Source: SZUA-451 sp034721895
GTDB lineage: Bacteria; Campylobacterota; Campylobacteria; Campylobacterales; Sulfurovaceae
Reading direction: 5' to 3'
DNA length: 64,000 bases
Assembly (NCBI GenBank): GCA_034721895.1
Contig: JAYEND010000001.1
Location: 62,001 to 126,000 of the forward strand
Under the pieces are notes generated by a model, which did no database searches, was not told where the DNA came from, and saw only the letters and a list, made by a program, of their open reading frames with translations. Shown piece after piece: positions 18,473 through 27,297 of this stretch. A program made the translations under genes and the position numbers. Each line of letters starts with the position of its first letter. Position 1 is the stretch's first letter.

Positions 18473-18510
18473 TTTTCGGAAGTGAGGAACAAGCTCTCCA
18501 TTTCCGAAAA
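18473..18510. repeat. Hairpin between pyrG and recJ
   Basis: TTTTCGGAA (18473-18481) and TTCCGAAAA (18502-18510) are perfect arms around a 20-nt loop that contains a second short GAGG/CTCTCC pairing. A related arrangement, GGAAGCGGAGA...TCTCCACTTCC, is at 29930-29990. No T-run, so not an obvious terminator. Confidence 0.5.
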
Positions 18511-18526
18511 ATCAGAACGTAAAAAA

Positions 18527-20158
18527 TTATTGGTTTTCGGAGGATTGGTTATCAATGGAGGCTTTGACAAAAGCCAGGATAACTGGATTGGGGTTCTGCA
18601 ATCTGGAAGTGAACTCCGGGTGGAACTGTACCCCTAAGAACCAGGGATGATCTTTCACTTCAACCGCTTCTATCAAACCATGTGACTCACCGGTAATCTC
18701 CATACCATTTGACTCCAATGCCTCTCTGAACTTTGGATTAGCCTCATAGCGGTGCCTGTGTCTTTCATAAACGATACTCGCTTCATACGCACTGCGCAGA
18801 TTTGATCCCTCTTTGGTATTACACTCATATTCGCCAAGTCTCAACGTTCCGCCCATTGGTGAAGTAGAAGTCCTTATCTGTTGTGCCCCGCTTGCATCAA
18901 TAAACTCATCGATCAGATAAATCATCGGGTGTTTGGTCTCAGGATTGAATTCTACAGAGTTAGCATCTTCATAACCCAGTACATTTCTTGCAAATTCAAC
19001 CATCGAAAGCTGCATCCCCAGACAAATTCCCAGGAATGGGATCTTCTCTTCTCTGGCAAATTTGATTGCCTGGATCTTCCCCTCGATACCTCTCACGCCG
19101 AAACCACCGGGAACCAGAATACCGTCACAATCCTGAAGGTATTTCTCAGCCCCATCTTCTTCAACTTTTTCACTGTCAACCCATTTGATCTTTACATGAG
19201 TGTCAAAATGGGCACCCGCATGGATCAACGCTTCAGTCAATGATTTATAAGACTCTTTAAGATCCAGATATTTTCCTACGAAAGCAATCGTTGTTTTATG
19301 GCTCGGCTGGACGATTTTATGAACCAGATCATTCCACTCATCCATATCAGGTTTGAGTTCACCCAGATCAAGTTGCCTGGCGATCGGTGTTAAAATATCC
19401 TGCACGAGAAAATTAACAGGAACCTGGTAGATAGTAGGTGCATCAATCGCATCGATGACACTCTCTTCATCGACATCACAGCTCCAGGCAATTTTTCGCT
19501 TAAGGTCACTCGGGACAGGTCTTTCAGCTCTGAGTACCAGCATGTGCGGTGCAATACCTATCCTACGCAGTTCCTGTACCGAATGCTGTGTCGGTTTGGT
19601 TTTGAGCTCTCCTGCCGCTTTGATATAGGGAAGCAGTGTCACATGTATATTCATCACGCTGGCACGGCCAAATTCATGCTTCATCTGTCTAATTGATTCA
19701 AGGAAAGGCAAACCTTCAATATCTCCAGTCGTTCCACCCAATTCAACGATCAGAATATCTCTTCCTTCACCTGCAGCGATAATACGCTCTTTGATCTCAT
19801 TAACAATATGAGGAACGACCTGAATCGTTTTACCCAAGTACTTCCCTTTTCGTTCATTTTCAATTACGGTTTTATAAACCAGACCAGTCGTAAAATTGTT
19901 TTTTTGTGTCAATGATGTATCTAAAAAACGCTCATAATGTCCCAAATCCAGATCAGTCTCTGCACCATCCTTGGTAACAAAAACTTCTCCATGCTCGAGA
20001 GGACTCATCGTACCGGGATCAACATTGATATAGGGATCAAGTTTCAGTACGCCGACTCTAAATCCTGAATGTTTCAAAAGGGTACCGATGCTCGCAGCTG
20101 TAATTCCTTTTCCCAACGAACTTAAAACACCGCCGGTGACAAAAATATATTTACACAT
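18527..20158 (-). CDS. pyrG: CTP synthase
   Basis: 543 residues, the standard length. The synthetase domain begins KYIFVTGGVLSSLGKGI with the ATP loop, and DPYINVDPGTM is the family hallmark. The glutaminase domain shows LGICLGMQ (nucleophile Cys) and the FHPEFTSR His/Glu. It converts UTP to CTP with glutamine and ATP in the cytoplasm. It lies 12 bp after dnaN and before recJ, a placement next to the replication genes unlike the dnaA-dnaN-gyrB order common in relatives. Confidence 0.97.
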   Translation of the reverse strand: MCKYIFVTGGVLSSLGKGITAASIGTLLKHSGFRVGVLKLDPYINVDPGTMSPLEHGEVFVTKDGAETDLDLGHYERFLDTSLTQKNNFTTGLVYKTVIENERKGKYLGKTIQVVPHIVNEIKERIIAAGEGRDILIVELGGTTGDIEGLPFLESIRQMKHEFGRASVMNIHVTLLPYIKAAGELKTKPTQHSVQELRRIGIAPHMLVLRAERPVPSDLKRKIAWSCDVDEESVIDAIDAPTIYQVPVNFLVQDILTPIARQLDLGELKPDMDEWNDLVHKIVQPSHKTTIAFVGKYLDLKESYKSLTEALIHAGAHFDTHVKIKWVDSEKVEEDGAEKYLQDCDGILVPGGFGVRGIEGKIQAIKFAREEKIPFLGICLGMQLSMVEFARNVLGYEDANSVEFNPETKHPMIYLIDEFIDASGAQQIRTSTSPMGGTLRLGEYECNTKEGSNLRSAYEASIVYERHRHRYEANPKFREALESNGMEITGESHGLIEAVEVKDHPWFLGVQFHPEFTSRLQNPNPVILAFVKASIDNQSSENQ

Positions 20159-20170
20159 TTTTACCTCTAT

Positions 20171-21238
20171 CTACGCTACGATCGGCATGATTATTGTGAT
20201 AAAATTATCATCTTTGGCAACAAATGGCAAACTGGGTTCATTAAAACCGAGTTCAAAATCATCATTTTCTATCTGAGAAATAAAATCGAGAATATATCTG
20301 CTGTTAAAACTCAATTCAAATTTTTCGGGGAAACCTGTATTAATTTCCAATTCAGTTTTTGCTTCCACATTATCAGACGCGAGTGAATTAAAAACAATTC
20401 TATCTGGCATTAATGTCATTTTGATCTCTTGTGATATTGTTGTGATCATTTTGATGGCATCAACCATCCCTTTTTTGGGAAGTGTGATGTGATGTTTGAT
20501 CGTATTGGGAACAATTCTTTCATAATCAGGAAATTTTCCATTGATCAGACGGGTATAAAAGTAGTAATTGTTATTGGTAATGATGAGGTTTGTTTCATCA
20601 TAATAAATGGTGATTTTATCCAGAAAAAGTTTCTGAATTTCCAAAATCGCCTTTTTTGGCACAATGAGAGAGAGTTGCTCAGCAGAATTTCCGGGAATAG
20701 TTGCGATAGCCAGTCGTCTGGTATCTGTCCCTACGAGATCCGTCGAATCCGATTTGATATTGATCAGAGCACCATTCAGTTCAAATTTCGGATTATTGGT
20801 ATCAATAGCAGGAGAAATCTTTTTTAGATTTTGGATCAAACTGAGAGAATCAAGTGTGATTTGGGGTTTCTCTTCATTATTTGGAAAAGAAGGAAAGGCA
20901 TTAGTATCAAATGTGGGCAATTTAAATTTGGAATGACGCTGTTTGATAATGAGTGTATTATCAAACAATTCAAGAGTGATCTCATCATCTTTCAAAATAC
21001 GAATGATATCCAGCAGCTTTTTACCATTGGCGGTAAAAGAACCTTCATGATCGATTTGAATATGATCAGTAATAATCTGTAATCCTATTTCAGAATCAGT
21101 TGCTTTAATAATACATTGTCCATTTTGTGATTGAAAATAGATATGGGAAGTGATTTGACTGGCATCTTTTTTTTCTAAAAAAGGTTGCAGATTTATCAGT
21201 ATGGATTCTATAATCTGTTTAGGTGCTCTGATCTTCAT
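20171..21238 (-). CDS. dnaN: DNA polymerase III beta clamp
   Basis: 355 residues in three clamp domains, ending in a hydrophobic IIMPIVA tail. It forms a ring dimer that tethers Pol III to DNA. AGGAG precedes the ATG. It is separated from dnaA by 175 bp that carry DnaA boxes and an AT-rich stretch (oriC2), so its transcription may be coupled to origin activity. Confidence 0.95.
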   Translation of the reverse strand: MKIRAPKQIIESILINLQPFLEKKDASQITSHIYFQSQNGQCIIKATDSEIGLQIITDHIQIDHEGSFTANGKKLLDIIRILKDDEITLELFDNTLIIKQRHSKFKLPTFDTNAFPSFPNNEEKPQITLDSLSLIQNLKKISPAIDTNNPKFELNGALINIKSDSTDLVGTDTRRLAIATIPGNSAEQLSLIVPKKAILEIQKLFLDKITIYYDETNLIITNNNYYFYTRLINGKFPDYERIVPNTIKHHITLPKKGMVDAIKMITTISQEIKMTLMPDRIVFNSLASDNVEAKTELEINTGFPEKFELSFNSRYILDFISQIENDDFELGFNEPSLPFVAKDDNFITIIMPIVA

Positions 21239-21294
21239 CGATTCTCCTTTATCTTTACTAATAAATAGTAGATAGTAGTAGTTTGTATTGAAAC

Positions 21295-21402
21295 TGTGAA
21301 AAAGGACTCTGAAGCCTTATTTTTCGGTGATTTTGAAAAACCTTTTCCACTCTGTTTTATTCACATTTGTTCACTGATAAAATTATATCTTTTTTTTATA
21401 AA
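21295..21402. other. oriC2: DnaA boxes and AT-rich unwinding region downstream of dnaA
   Basis: A perfect TTATTCACA at 21357-21365 is followed directly by TTGTTCACT (21367-21375), with weaker matches at 21295-21303 (TGTGAAAAA, inverted) and 21343-21351 (TTTTCCACT). Next comes an AT-only-like tract at 21376-21402, a candidate DNA unwinding element. The position between dnaA and dnaN matches oriC2 of the bipartite origins known in Helicobacter. Confidence 0.72.
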
Positions 21403-21413
21403 GGAGACGTGTC

Positions 21414-22739
21414 TTATATATTTGCGGTACTTGAATTGACTTTGTTGGAAAGTTCTTCAAGCTGTACTTTGAAATTTTCATCATTTTCTATTATTTCATT
21501 GATTTTTTTCATAGTATGACTAATGGCTGTATGATCTTTCATCCCAAAATAGAGTGCAATCTGAGGCATTGAATTGGGTGTGAGATTACGTGCGAGATAG
21601 ATGACGATCCTTCGGGCATTGACGACATTTTTGGTACGTTTTTTCGATTTGATGTCAGAAGGTTTGATATTCAACTCTTTTGATATAATTTTGACAATAT
21701 CATCGATCGTGATATTCTCTTTTTTCTCTTTGAGCTGATCTTTGATCGCATTTTGTGTAAATTCCATGGTAATTGGCTGATTAAGCATGGAACTGAGGGC
21801 ATTGAGTTTGATGATAGTTCCCTCTATCTCCCGAATGTTATCTCCCATATGGGTGGCGATATAGTTGATAATATCTTTTTCGAGCCTGATACCGTCAAGT
21901 TCACATTTTTTCTGGATAATAGCAATTTTTGTTTCTAATCCCGGAGGCTGGATGTCAGCCATCAAGCCCCATTCAAACCGACTCTTGAGCCTGTCAACCA
22001 GGCCGGCGATCTTATTGGGCTGCCGATCAGAAGTCATAACAATCTGTTTTTTGGCTTGGTGAAGTTCGTTGAAGGTATGGAAAAACTCCTCCTGTGTCTG
22101 CTCTTTCCGGCTGAGAAACTGGATATCATCGATCAATAGGAGATCACACTCTCTGAACTTCTCCCTGAACCGATCCATAGTCTGGCTTCGAAGATGGGAA
22201 GTAAAACTGTTCATAAACTGTTCAAGTGTGGTATAAATGACTGTTTTGCCAAGGTCGAGATGGTAATTTCCTACAGCCTGGAGCAAATGTGTTTTCCCCA
22301 ATCCTACACCACCGTAGATAAAGAGGGGATTATACTGTTCACCCGGTTTTTCAGCGGCACTTTTGGCAGTGGTATAGGCAAACTGGTTGGAGTCACCGAC
22401 GATAAAACTTTCAAAGGTGAAAGAGGGATTAAGTTTGGTACTTTTGGAACTCTGTTTCTGTTCAGCTGCTTTTTGAGTTGAAACAGAGGTTCTTTTGGAT
22501 TTTCCGACAGTGATCTCAATCTCAGGCTTGATGCCATTTTCCAATTCAAAGAGATGGGCGATCTTTTCATTATATTTGGTTTTGACCCACTTGGCGACCA
22601 GCATGTTGGATGCAGAATAGTAGACAATGTTACTTCGTGAGCGCCGGGCATCATAATGCAGCTTCTTGATATAGCGTTCATAATCATTCAGAGGGATCTC
22701 TTTTTTTAATTCTCCCAATACTTTTTGTCCAATATTCAT
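21414..22739 (-). CDS. dnaA: Chromosomal replication initiator DnaA
   Basis: 441 residues. Domain I at the N-terminus, then the AAA+ core with Walker A GGVGLGKT at 143-150 and Walker B LLIDDIQF, and domain IV with the DnaA-box helix-turn-helix (KDHTAISHTMKKI). It binds the box clusters on both sides of its own gene, melts the origin and loads the helicase. The upstream promoter region is itself packed with boxes, so autoregulation is likely. Confidence 0.97.
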   Translation of the reverse strand: MNIGQKVLGELKKEIPLNDYERYIKKLHYDARRSRSNIVYYSASNMLVAKWVKTKYNEKIAHLFELENGIKPEIEITVGKSKRTSVSTQKAAEQKQSSKSTKLNPSFTFESFIVGDSNQFAYTTAKSAAEKPGEQYNPLFIYGGVGLGKTHLLQAVGNYHLDLGKTVIYTTLEQFMNSFTSHLRSQTMDRFREKFRECDLLLIDDIQFLSRKEQTQEEFFHTFNELHQAKKQIVMTSDRQPNKIAGLVDRLKSRFEWGLMADIQPPGLETKIAIIQKKCELDGIRLEKDIINYIATHMGDNIREIEGTIIKLNALSSMLNQPITMEFTQNAIKDQLKEKKENITIDDIVKIISKELNIKPSDIKSKKRTKNVVNARRIVIYLARNLTPNSMPQIALYFGMKDHTAISHTMKKINEIIENDENFKVQLEELSNKVNSSTANI

Positions 22740-22755
22740 GGTTCAACCTTCTCAA

Positions 22756-22895
22756 TGTGAATAAAAATTGATTTTAGACACAGTTCTATTTCTTAATGTG
22801 AATAACTTTATCAATTTTAACCAAAATTAGCTAAAATACGGGTAGAAACTCTGGTTGAATAATTTTATTCACGATGTGAACAAAGGTGTGAATGA
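22756..22895. other. oriC1: five DnaA boxes between dnaA and ruvC
   Basis: TGTGAATAA (TTATTCACA inverted) at 22756-22764 and 22797-22805; TTATTCACG at 22865-22873; TGTGAACAA at 22875-22883; TGTGAATGA at 22887-22895, which overlaps the ruvC start codon. Five near-consensus 9-mers in 140 bp is far above chance. The span between boxes 2 and 3 is AT-rich. Gene orientation also diverges around this point. Confidence 0.85.
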
Positions 22896-23371
22896 ATATT
22901 TTGGGAATCGACCCCGGAAGCCGTAATTTAGGCTATTGCATCCTCTCTTTTGACGGCAATAATTATGCATTGCTTGAAGCAGGTTTGCTTAAAATCAAAA
23001 CAAATTGCCTGCAAGAGCAGATTGTTGAGCTTATAGAGGGGCTTGACCTGATTTTGAAGTCCCATTCTATCGATGAAGCAGCGATCGAAGACATCTTTTA
23101 TGCTTATAATCCCAAGACAGTTCTGAAGCTCGCACAGTTCAGGGGAGCGCTCTCGCTAAAAATTCTGCAGGAGATCGGATACTTCTATGAATATACCCCT
23201 CTTCAGGTCAAAAAAGCATTGACAGGGAATGGGAAAGCAGGAAAAGAACAGGTAGCGTTTATGGTAAAAAAACTTTTGAGAATAAAGAAAGAGATCAAAC
23301 CTCTGGATATCACCGATGCAATGGCAATAGCGATAACTCATGCACAAAGAGTCAAATTGAGAAAGAAATAG
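22892..23371 (+). CDS. ruvC: Holliday junction resolvase RuvC
   Basis: 159 residues. MNILGIDPGS carries the first catalytic Asp (D7), AIEDIFYAYNP a catalytic Glu, and DITDAMAIAITHA the last Asp residues. It cleaves Holliday junctions left by RuvAB. The ATG lies within the fifth DnaA box of oriC1, so DnaA binding could touch its expression. GTG/SD upstream is weak (AAAGG at 22882-22886). Confidence 0.95.
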   Translation: MNILGIDPGSRNLGYCILSFDGNNYALLEAGLLKIKTNCLQEQIVELIEGLDLILKSHSIDEAAIEDIFYAYNPKTVLKLAQFRGALSLKILQEIGYFYEYTPLQVKKALTGNGKAGKEQVAFMVKKLLRIKKEIKPLDITDAMAIAITHAQRVKLRKK

Positions 23372-23422
23372 TTATTGTGGCATCAATTAATCAATAAAAT
23401 CAATCCTGTCATGCCTGGATAT

Positions 23423-23447
23423 TCATCCTGAACTCGATTCAGGATGA
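23423..23447. terminator. Hairpin between convergent ruvC and L,D-transpeptidase genes
   Basis: TCATCCTGAA-CTCGA-TTCAGGATGA, a perfect 10-bp stem with a 5-nt loop. This core resembles a hairpin repeat seen in intergenic regions of many unrelated bacteria (TCATCCTGAAC...). Convergent position suggests a bidirectional terminator; no strong T-run. Confidence 0.55.
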
Positions 23448-23461
23448 CAAGATTTGGAATA

Positions 23462-25231
23462 TTAAAACATCTCATTATTGATTACGGGCAGACTTTTTGT
23501 TTTTTGTTGTACCGGCTTCTTCTGTACCGGCTTATTTCTGGTCTGTGCATTCTTTTTTACATCGATGAAACGTTTGGAAGGAAGTTTGAAGGTGGCTTTT
23601 TTGTGTCCGGCGCTGGATTCCCAGATCATCTGGTCATAAAGATAGATATCATTTTTGAAGTAGGCAAGGCCATCCTCCCTGAAAACAGTGAAATAAACGA
23701 TATGAACCGGGATCGGCTTGTTCAGCCTCAGAGTGGTGGTTTTCATACTGTCCAGAATTTGTTGGATGCGCGCTTCTGAGTAGTTTCCTTTGACATGGAT
23801 AAGCATAATATTCATAAGATCAAAAGGTTTATCGACACGCATACAGCCCGAACTGTAAATTTTGTAACGTCTTTCCAACAGTGATTTATTGTCAGTATCA
23901 TGCAGATAGACTGAGTATTTGTTAGGGAATATAAACTTGATGCGTCCCAGGGCATTGCTGTCTCCCGGATACTGGACAAAACGGTAAGGAACATTTTTGC
24001 TGCTGTTTTCATAAGGATCGAGTTCGGCTGAGGTGACCTGCACCTCTTTATCTCCGGAGAAGACATGGATATTATGCTCTTCGAGATAGTTGGGGTTTTC
24101 TCTGATGACATGGATCAGATCCCGTTTTACAAGGTTGTCCGGTACTGTCCAGGTAGGATTGAGTACCATATAGGTGATCTGGTCGTTGAAGATCGGTGTC
24201 GGCCTGTCGATCCGCCCTACTACGATACCGGTTTTGAAGAGGCGTTGCCCATTTCGATAGTAGCGAAGGTTAAAGTCTGGGATGTTTACCTCTACATACT
24301 CATTCTCGAAGTGTTTGGGATAGAGTTTGCACTTATCGAGATTGGCGATGATCTGCTGGATATTTTTCTTTGCCGGCAGATTGAGGTAGTAAGTCATGAC
24401 TTTATCGACCTTGCCGTCCACTTTGAGATTATAGCGTTTTTGATAGGTTAAAACTGCCTGCTCGAGATCGGCATCGAAATTCTTGTTAAGCGGAGCGTTT
24501 TTGGGTAAGTCACCCGAGATCTGCAAACGCTTTTTGATCTCCAGAACCCTTTTATCTCTGTCTCCGAGTTTCAATACATCGTTGGTGTATTTGATCTTGG
24601 GAAATTTGGACATCACCCGGTAATCTCTGAGCATCTCTACCAAACCTCTGTAGTATTTTTCCATCGGGATGAGAGAAGTAAGGTAGCTATTGATCTGATC
24701 TCCTGCTACAGCATGGTAAAGTCCTTCCTGGCTTGGGAAACCTTTGGGGGTAATTTCCCACTTTGCCTGGATATCGTCGCTGGCTTTGAGTGCCACCATC
24801 TTTCTTTTGAGCAGTTCCCAGTCGACATCCCCCTGCACCATGAAGCGCACCAGGCTGACATAGCTGTTGCTGAGCATCATGTCGAGACGGGCATAGACCT
24901 CCGTTTTTTTGGCGCCTGAGACTTCATTGTTGTCAAGAAGATAAAAGAGATGCTTGATATTTTTTCTCCCCATCGGCTTATTTTTATAGTTGAAGAGCGG
25001 ATCATTGAGAGCAGTGATCAGTTCACTTTGCCTTTTGGCATTGGCAGAGCCTACCCAGAGAGGCTTGTAGCCGCTTTTTTCGTAGAGTCCCTTGACGATC
25101 GCTTTGTTTTGACCGCTCAGTTTGGTATCAATAGTGTTTTGGATACTGCTGCCGATCGCCTCAGTTGAGAGAGGAGCTGCATTCAGGGAGGCGGTGAACG
25201 CAAGGATTAGGTATAGTAAGAGGGTTTTCAA
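23462..25231 (-). CDS. Murein L,D-transpeptidase (YcbB/LdtD-like)
   Basis: 589 residues with a cleavable signal peptide (MKTLLLYLILAFTASLNAA). A peptidoglycan-binding-like helical region is at about 245-300 (LGDRDKRVLEIKKRL), and the YkuD catalytic domain follows with SSGCMRV, whose Cys is the nucleophile. In YcbB-type enzymes a large N-terminal scaffold precedes this order, as here. It makes 3-3 cross-links or attaches proteins to peptidoglycan in the periplasm. The start is the ATG at 25231 with its own signal sequence. Confidence 0.9.
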   Translation of the reverse strand: MKTLLLYLILAFTASLNAAPLSTEAIGSSIQNTIDTKLSGQNKAIVKGLYEKSGYKPLWVGSANAKRQSELITALNDPLFNYKNKPMGRKNIKHLFYLLDNNEVSGAKKTEVYARLDMMLSNSYVSLVRFMVQGDVDWELLKRKMVALKASDDIQAKWEITPKGFPSQEGLYHAVAGDQINSYLTSLIPMEKYYRGLVEMLRDYRVMSKFPKIKYTNDVLKLGDRDKRVLEIKKRLQISGDLPKNAPLNKNFDADLEQAVLTYQKRYNLKVDGKVDKVMTYYLNLPAKKNIQQIIANLDKCKLYPKHFENEYVEVNIPDFNLRYYRNGQRLFKTGIVVGRIDRPTPIFNDQITYMVLNPTWTVPDNLVKRDLIHVIRENPNYLEEHNIHVFSGDKEVQVTSAELDPYENSSKNVPYRFVQYPGDSNALGRIKFIFPNKYSVYLHDTDNKSLLERRYKIYSSGCMRVDKPFDLMNIMLIHVKGNYSEARIQQILDSMKTTTLRLNKPIPVHIVYFTVFREDGLAYFKNDIYLYDQMIWESSAGHKKATFKLPSKRFIDVKKNAQTRNKPVQKKPVQQKTKSLPVINNEMF

Positions 25232-25390
25232 GTATTTCTCCGTTAATGAATAGTAATTTTTAGAGTGTCAATTTATTGAAAAGTATTATAGTGAAATAAG
25301 ATTGAAGTGTAAAGTAAAAAATATGGATAGAATAAATAAGAGGAATTTAAAAAGGTTCTACCAAGCCCGGAGGCTCAGCAGAAAAGATTT

Positions 25391-26086
25391 CTAGAACTTG
25401 TAAGCTACACCGATGTTAACAGTGTCAACTGTTGTATCTTCATTGACTTCGTCAAATGTACCATTGTCATAGTTGTTATCGTCATCATAGAGTTTTACAT
25501 AGTCTACGAAGATAGAAACATTGTCATTGAAGTTATATGCTGCACCAAGACCCCACTGGAAACCGTCTTCGTCAAATACATCTTCGTATGCATCACTGAC
25601 CACAACAGCACCATAACCTAGCAAGGCATAGATATCAAACGCTTCTGTCACCGGGTACATTGGCTTCACATAGATTCCCCATGCTGCTACGTCAAAACCA
25701 TCAACTTCTGGTCCTGTAAAAGTTACGCTATCGCCATTTCCTGTTGTATAAGATCCTGATGCATCACCATCACTGAAATTACCCCAGTATCTACCTTCAA
25801 CTGTTACATAAGAGTTGAATTTGTAACCAGCCTGAAGCATGATAGTATCATAATCAACTTCTGCAGAATACCCCTGCTCGTTGAAGTCACCCTGATACTG
25901 AACATATTCTCCATCAATTTCAGCACTTAAAAGACCATAAGCAAGACCAAGATAAAAACCTGAATCTGTTACGACTACTTCCGGAACCTCAACTATCGGC
26001 TCCTCGATTGGAGCGATATCTCCACCTGCTACTGCGAAAGAACTCATTGCGAATACAGCTGCTGCTGATAATACGATATTTTTCAT
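25391..26086 (-). CDS. Outer-membrane beta-barrel protein
   Basis: 231 residues with a signal peptide ending FAVAGG, a short Pro/Glu/Val-rich linker, then alternating aromatic strands typical of a small 8-strand barrel (GFYLGLAYG, VDYDTIMLQAGYKF, VTVEGRYW) and a C-terminal F (VNIGVAYKF) needed for BAM insertion. Very acidic loops. It resembles the OmpA/OmpW-like porin family of Campylobacterota; function unknown. AAGGAGAT lies before the ATG. Confidence 0.82.
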   Translation of the reverse strand: MKNIVLSAAAVFAMSSFAVAGGDIAPIEEPIVEVPEVVVTDSGFYLGLAYGLLSAEIDGEYVQYQGDFNEQGYSAEVDYDTIMLQAGYKFNSYVTVEGRYWGNFSDGDASGSYTTGNGDSVTFTGPEVDGFDVAAWGIYVKPMYPVTEAFDIYALLGYGAVVVSDAYEDVFDEDGFQWGLGAAYNFNDNVSIFVDYVKLYDDDNNYDNGTFDEVNEDTTVDTVNIGVAYKF

Positions 26087-26392
26087 AATATCTCCTTGTT
26101 TTGTTTAGATGCCGTAATTATAACATATGATATTTCTAAATGTCAAGGGTTTTTAGGAAAAAGTTAACAATTTATTAACAATTTATTAACAAAGGCCGTA
26201 TATACGGACTTCACAAGAGAAAAAAATATTTTTGAAAAAGTGGAAAATTGAGTATAAAGAAGAATTTATTGTTTTTATTTTACTAAATATATGCCAAAAA
26301 TCAAGAAAGTATTGTCTAAATTCTCAAAAGATTGATGAGGATTGTTACATTTTTGAGTGTTTGAATGAACATGAGAACCATGATATCAGATA
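26087..26392. other. AT-rich intergenic stretch upstream of the barrel gene
   Basis: 306 bp between the barrel gene start and thyX. It holds an 11-bp direct repeat, TTAACAATTTA, in 2.7 copies at 26164-26191, and a 12-bp palindrome CCGTATATACGG at 26196-26207, both 80-120 bp upstream of the barrel start and possibly regulatory. Otherwise very AT-rich. An open frame from a TTG at 26232 has no ribosome binding site and runs into thyX, so I call no gene. Confidence 0.5.
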
Positions 26393-27010
26393 TTACTCCT
26401 TGTATAGACAATCCTCAAACAGATACTGATGATCTTCCGGCAAAGTATCATAAAGTGTATAAGCCAACTCTCTGATCTCCCAGAGGGCAGCTTTGTTTGT
26501 TCTGAGCGTCAGGAAGTTTTGCAGTGATCGTGCATTGAGGGTCCAGGTGAGTTCGGTTTTGTAACTCTCCGGCAGACAGAATTTGGCGATATCGTTGCTT
26601 ACGCCGCTTTTGAGAATGCTTTGCAGGTTGTTGAGGGCCTTGATGGAAGCACTGTCCACCAGTTCATTACCCGTCAATACAATAAATCTCTCGGCGCCTT
26701 TGTAGTCATCTTCGGCAAAGGGTTCACCCTCTTTGAGCTCTTTGAGCGTATAGCGCGTACTCTTGACACTTGGGCTTGCCAGTCTGTGGCGAGCCAACTC
26801 CTGAAGCAGGGCACGGCTGATACCCTGGATATAGAAAGTATAAACCAAATGTTCCATGGTAGAGGCATGCTTGAACTTGTTCCCTACCCGGTCGATCAGC
26901 GCCTTATCCTTCTCGCCGCCCTCATCACTCTTGTCAAAACTTTGCCAGCAGGTACGAATGGCATGGGCGCAGACTTCCAGTGGGGTGTATTGCATCAGGG
27001 TGATTGTCAT
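26393..27010 (-). CDS. thyX: Flavin-dependent thymidylate synthase
   Basis: 205 residues with the ThyX signature RHR-x7-S (RHRLASPSVKS). It makes dTMP from dUMP with methylene-THF, FAD and NADPH, and replaces ThyA in Campylobacterota. ATG preceded by AAAAGGA. Its neighbour dgt also works on nucleotides but is divergent. Confidence 0.96.
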   Translation of the reverse strand: MTITLMQYTPLEVCAHAIRTCWQSFDKSDEGGEKDKALIDRVGNKFKHASTMEHLVYTFYIQGISRALLQELARHRLASPSVKSTRYTLKELKEGEPFAEDDYKGAERFIVLTGNELVDSASIKALNNLQSILKSGVSNDIAKFCLPESYKTELTWTLNARSLQNFLTLRTNKAALWEIRELAYTLYDTLPEDHQYLFEDCLYKE

Positions 27011-27068
27011 GGGGAGATCCTTTTGGGTACTTGGGAATTATTATAGCTTAGAAAAGTTTACTTCTTTT

Positions 27069-27100
27069 AGTGAAGAGTGAAGAGTGAAGAGTGAAGAGTG
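27069..27100. repeat. Heptad array B1 (AGTGAAG family)
   Basis: Four perfect AGTGAAG units plus AGTG, 58 bp upstream of thyX on its far side. The reverse complement family is at 44538-44567. A GTGTTGC-TTT-GCAACAC hairpin follows at 27108-27124. Confidence 0.85.
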
Positions 27101-27297
27101 TCAGTATGTGTTGCTTTGCAACACTATTATTACAGAACTATAGAGTATCCTTGGTACATAGAAAAAATTCTTCACCACTATCAAGATAATAAAAGTTTTT
27201 CATAGAAAAACCTACCTTAATTTTTAATTACTAATTTTTACTTATACCTAATTCTCGATACAATTCTATATACATTATATATAAGGGAATTATCTTA

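Noticed and set aside
26232..26429. A 65-codon frame starting with TTG between the barrel gene and thyX
   Set aside because: No SD, AT-driven composition, and overlap with thyX.
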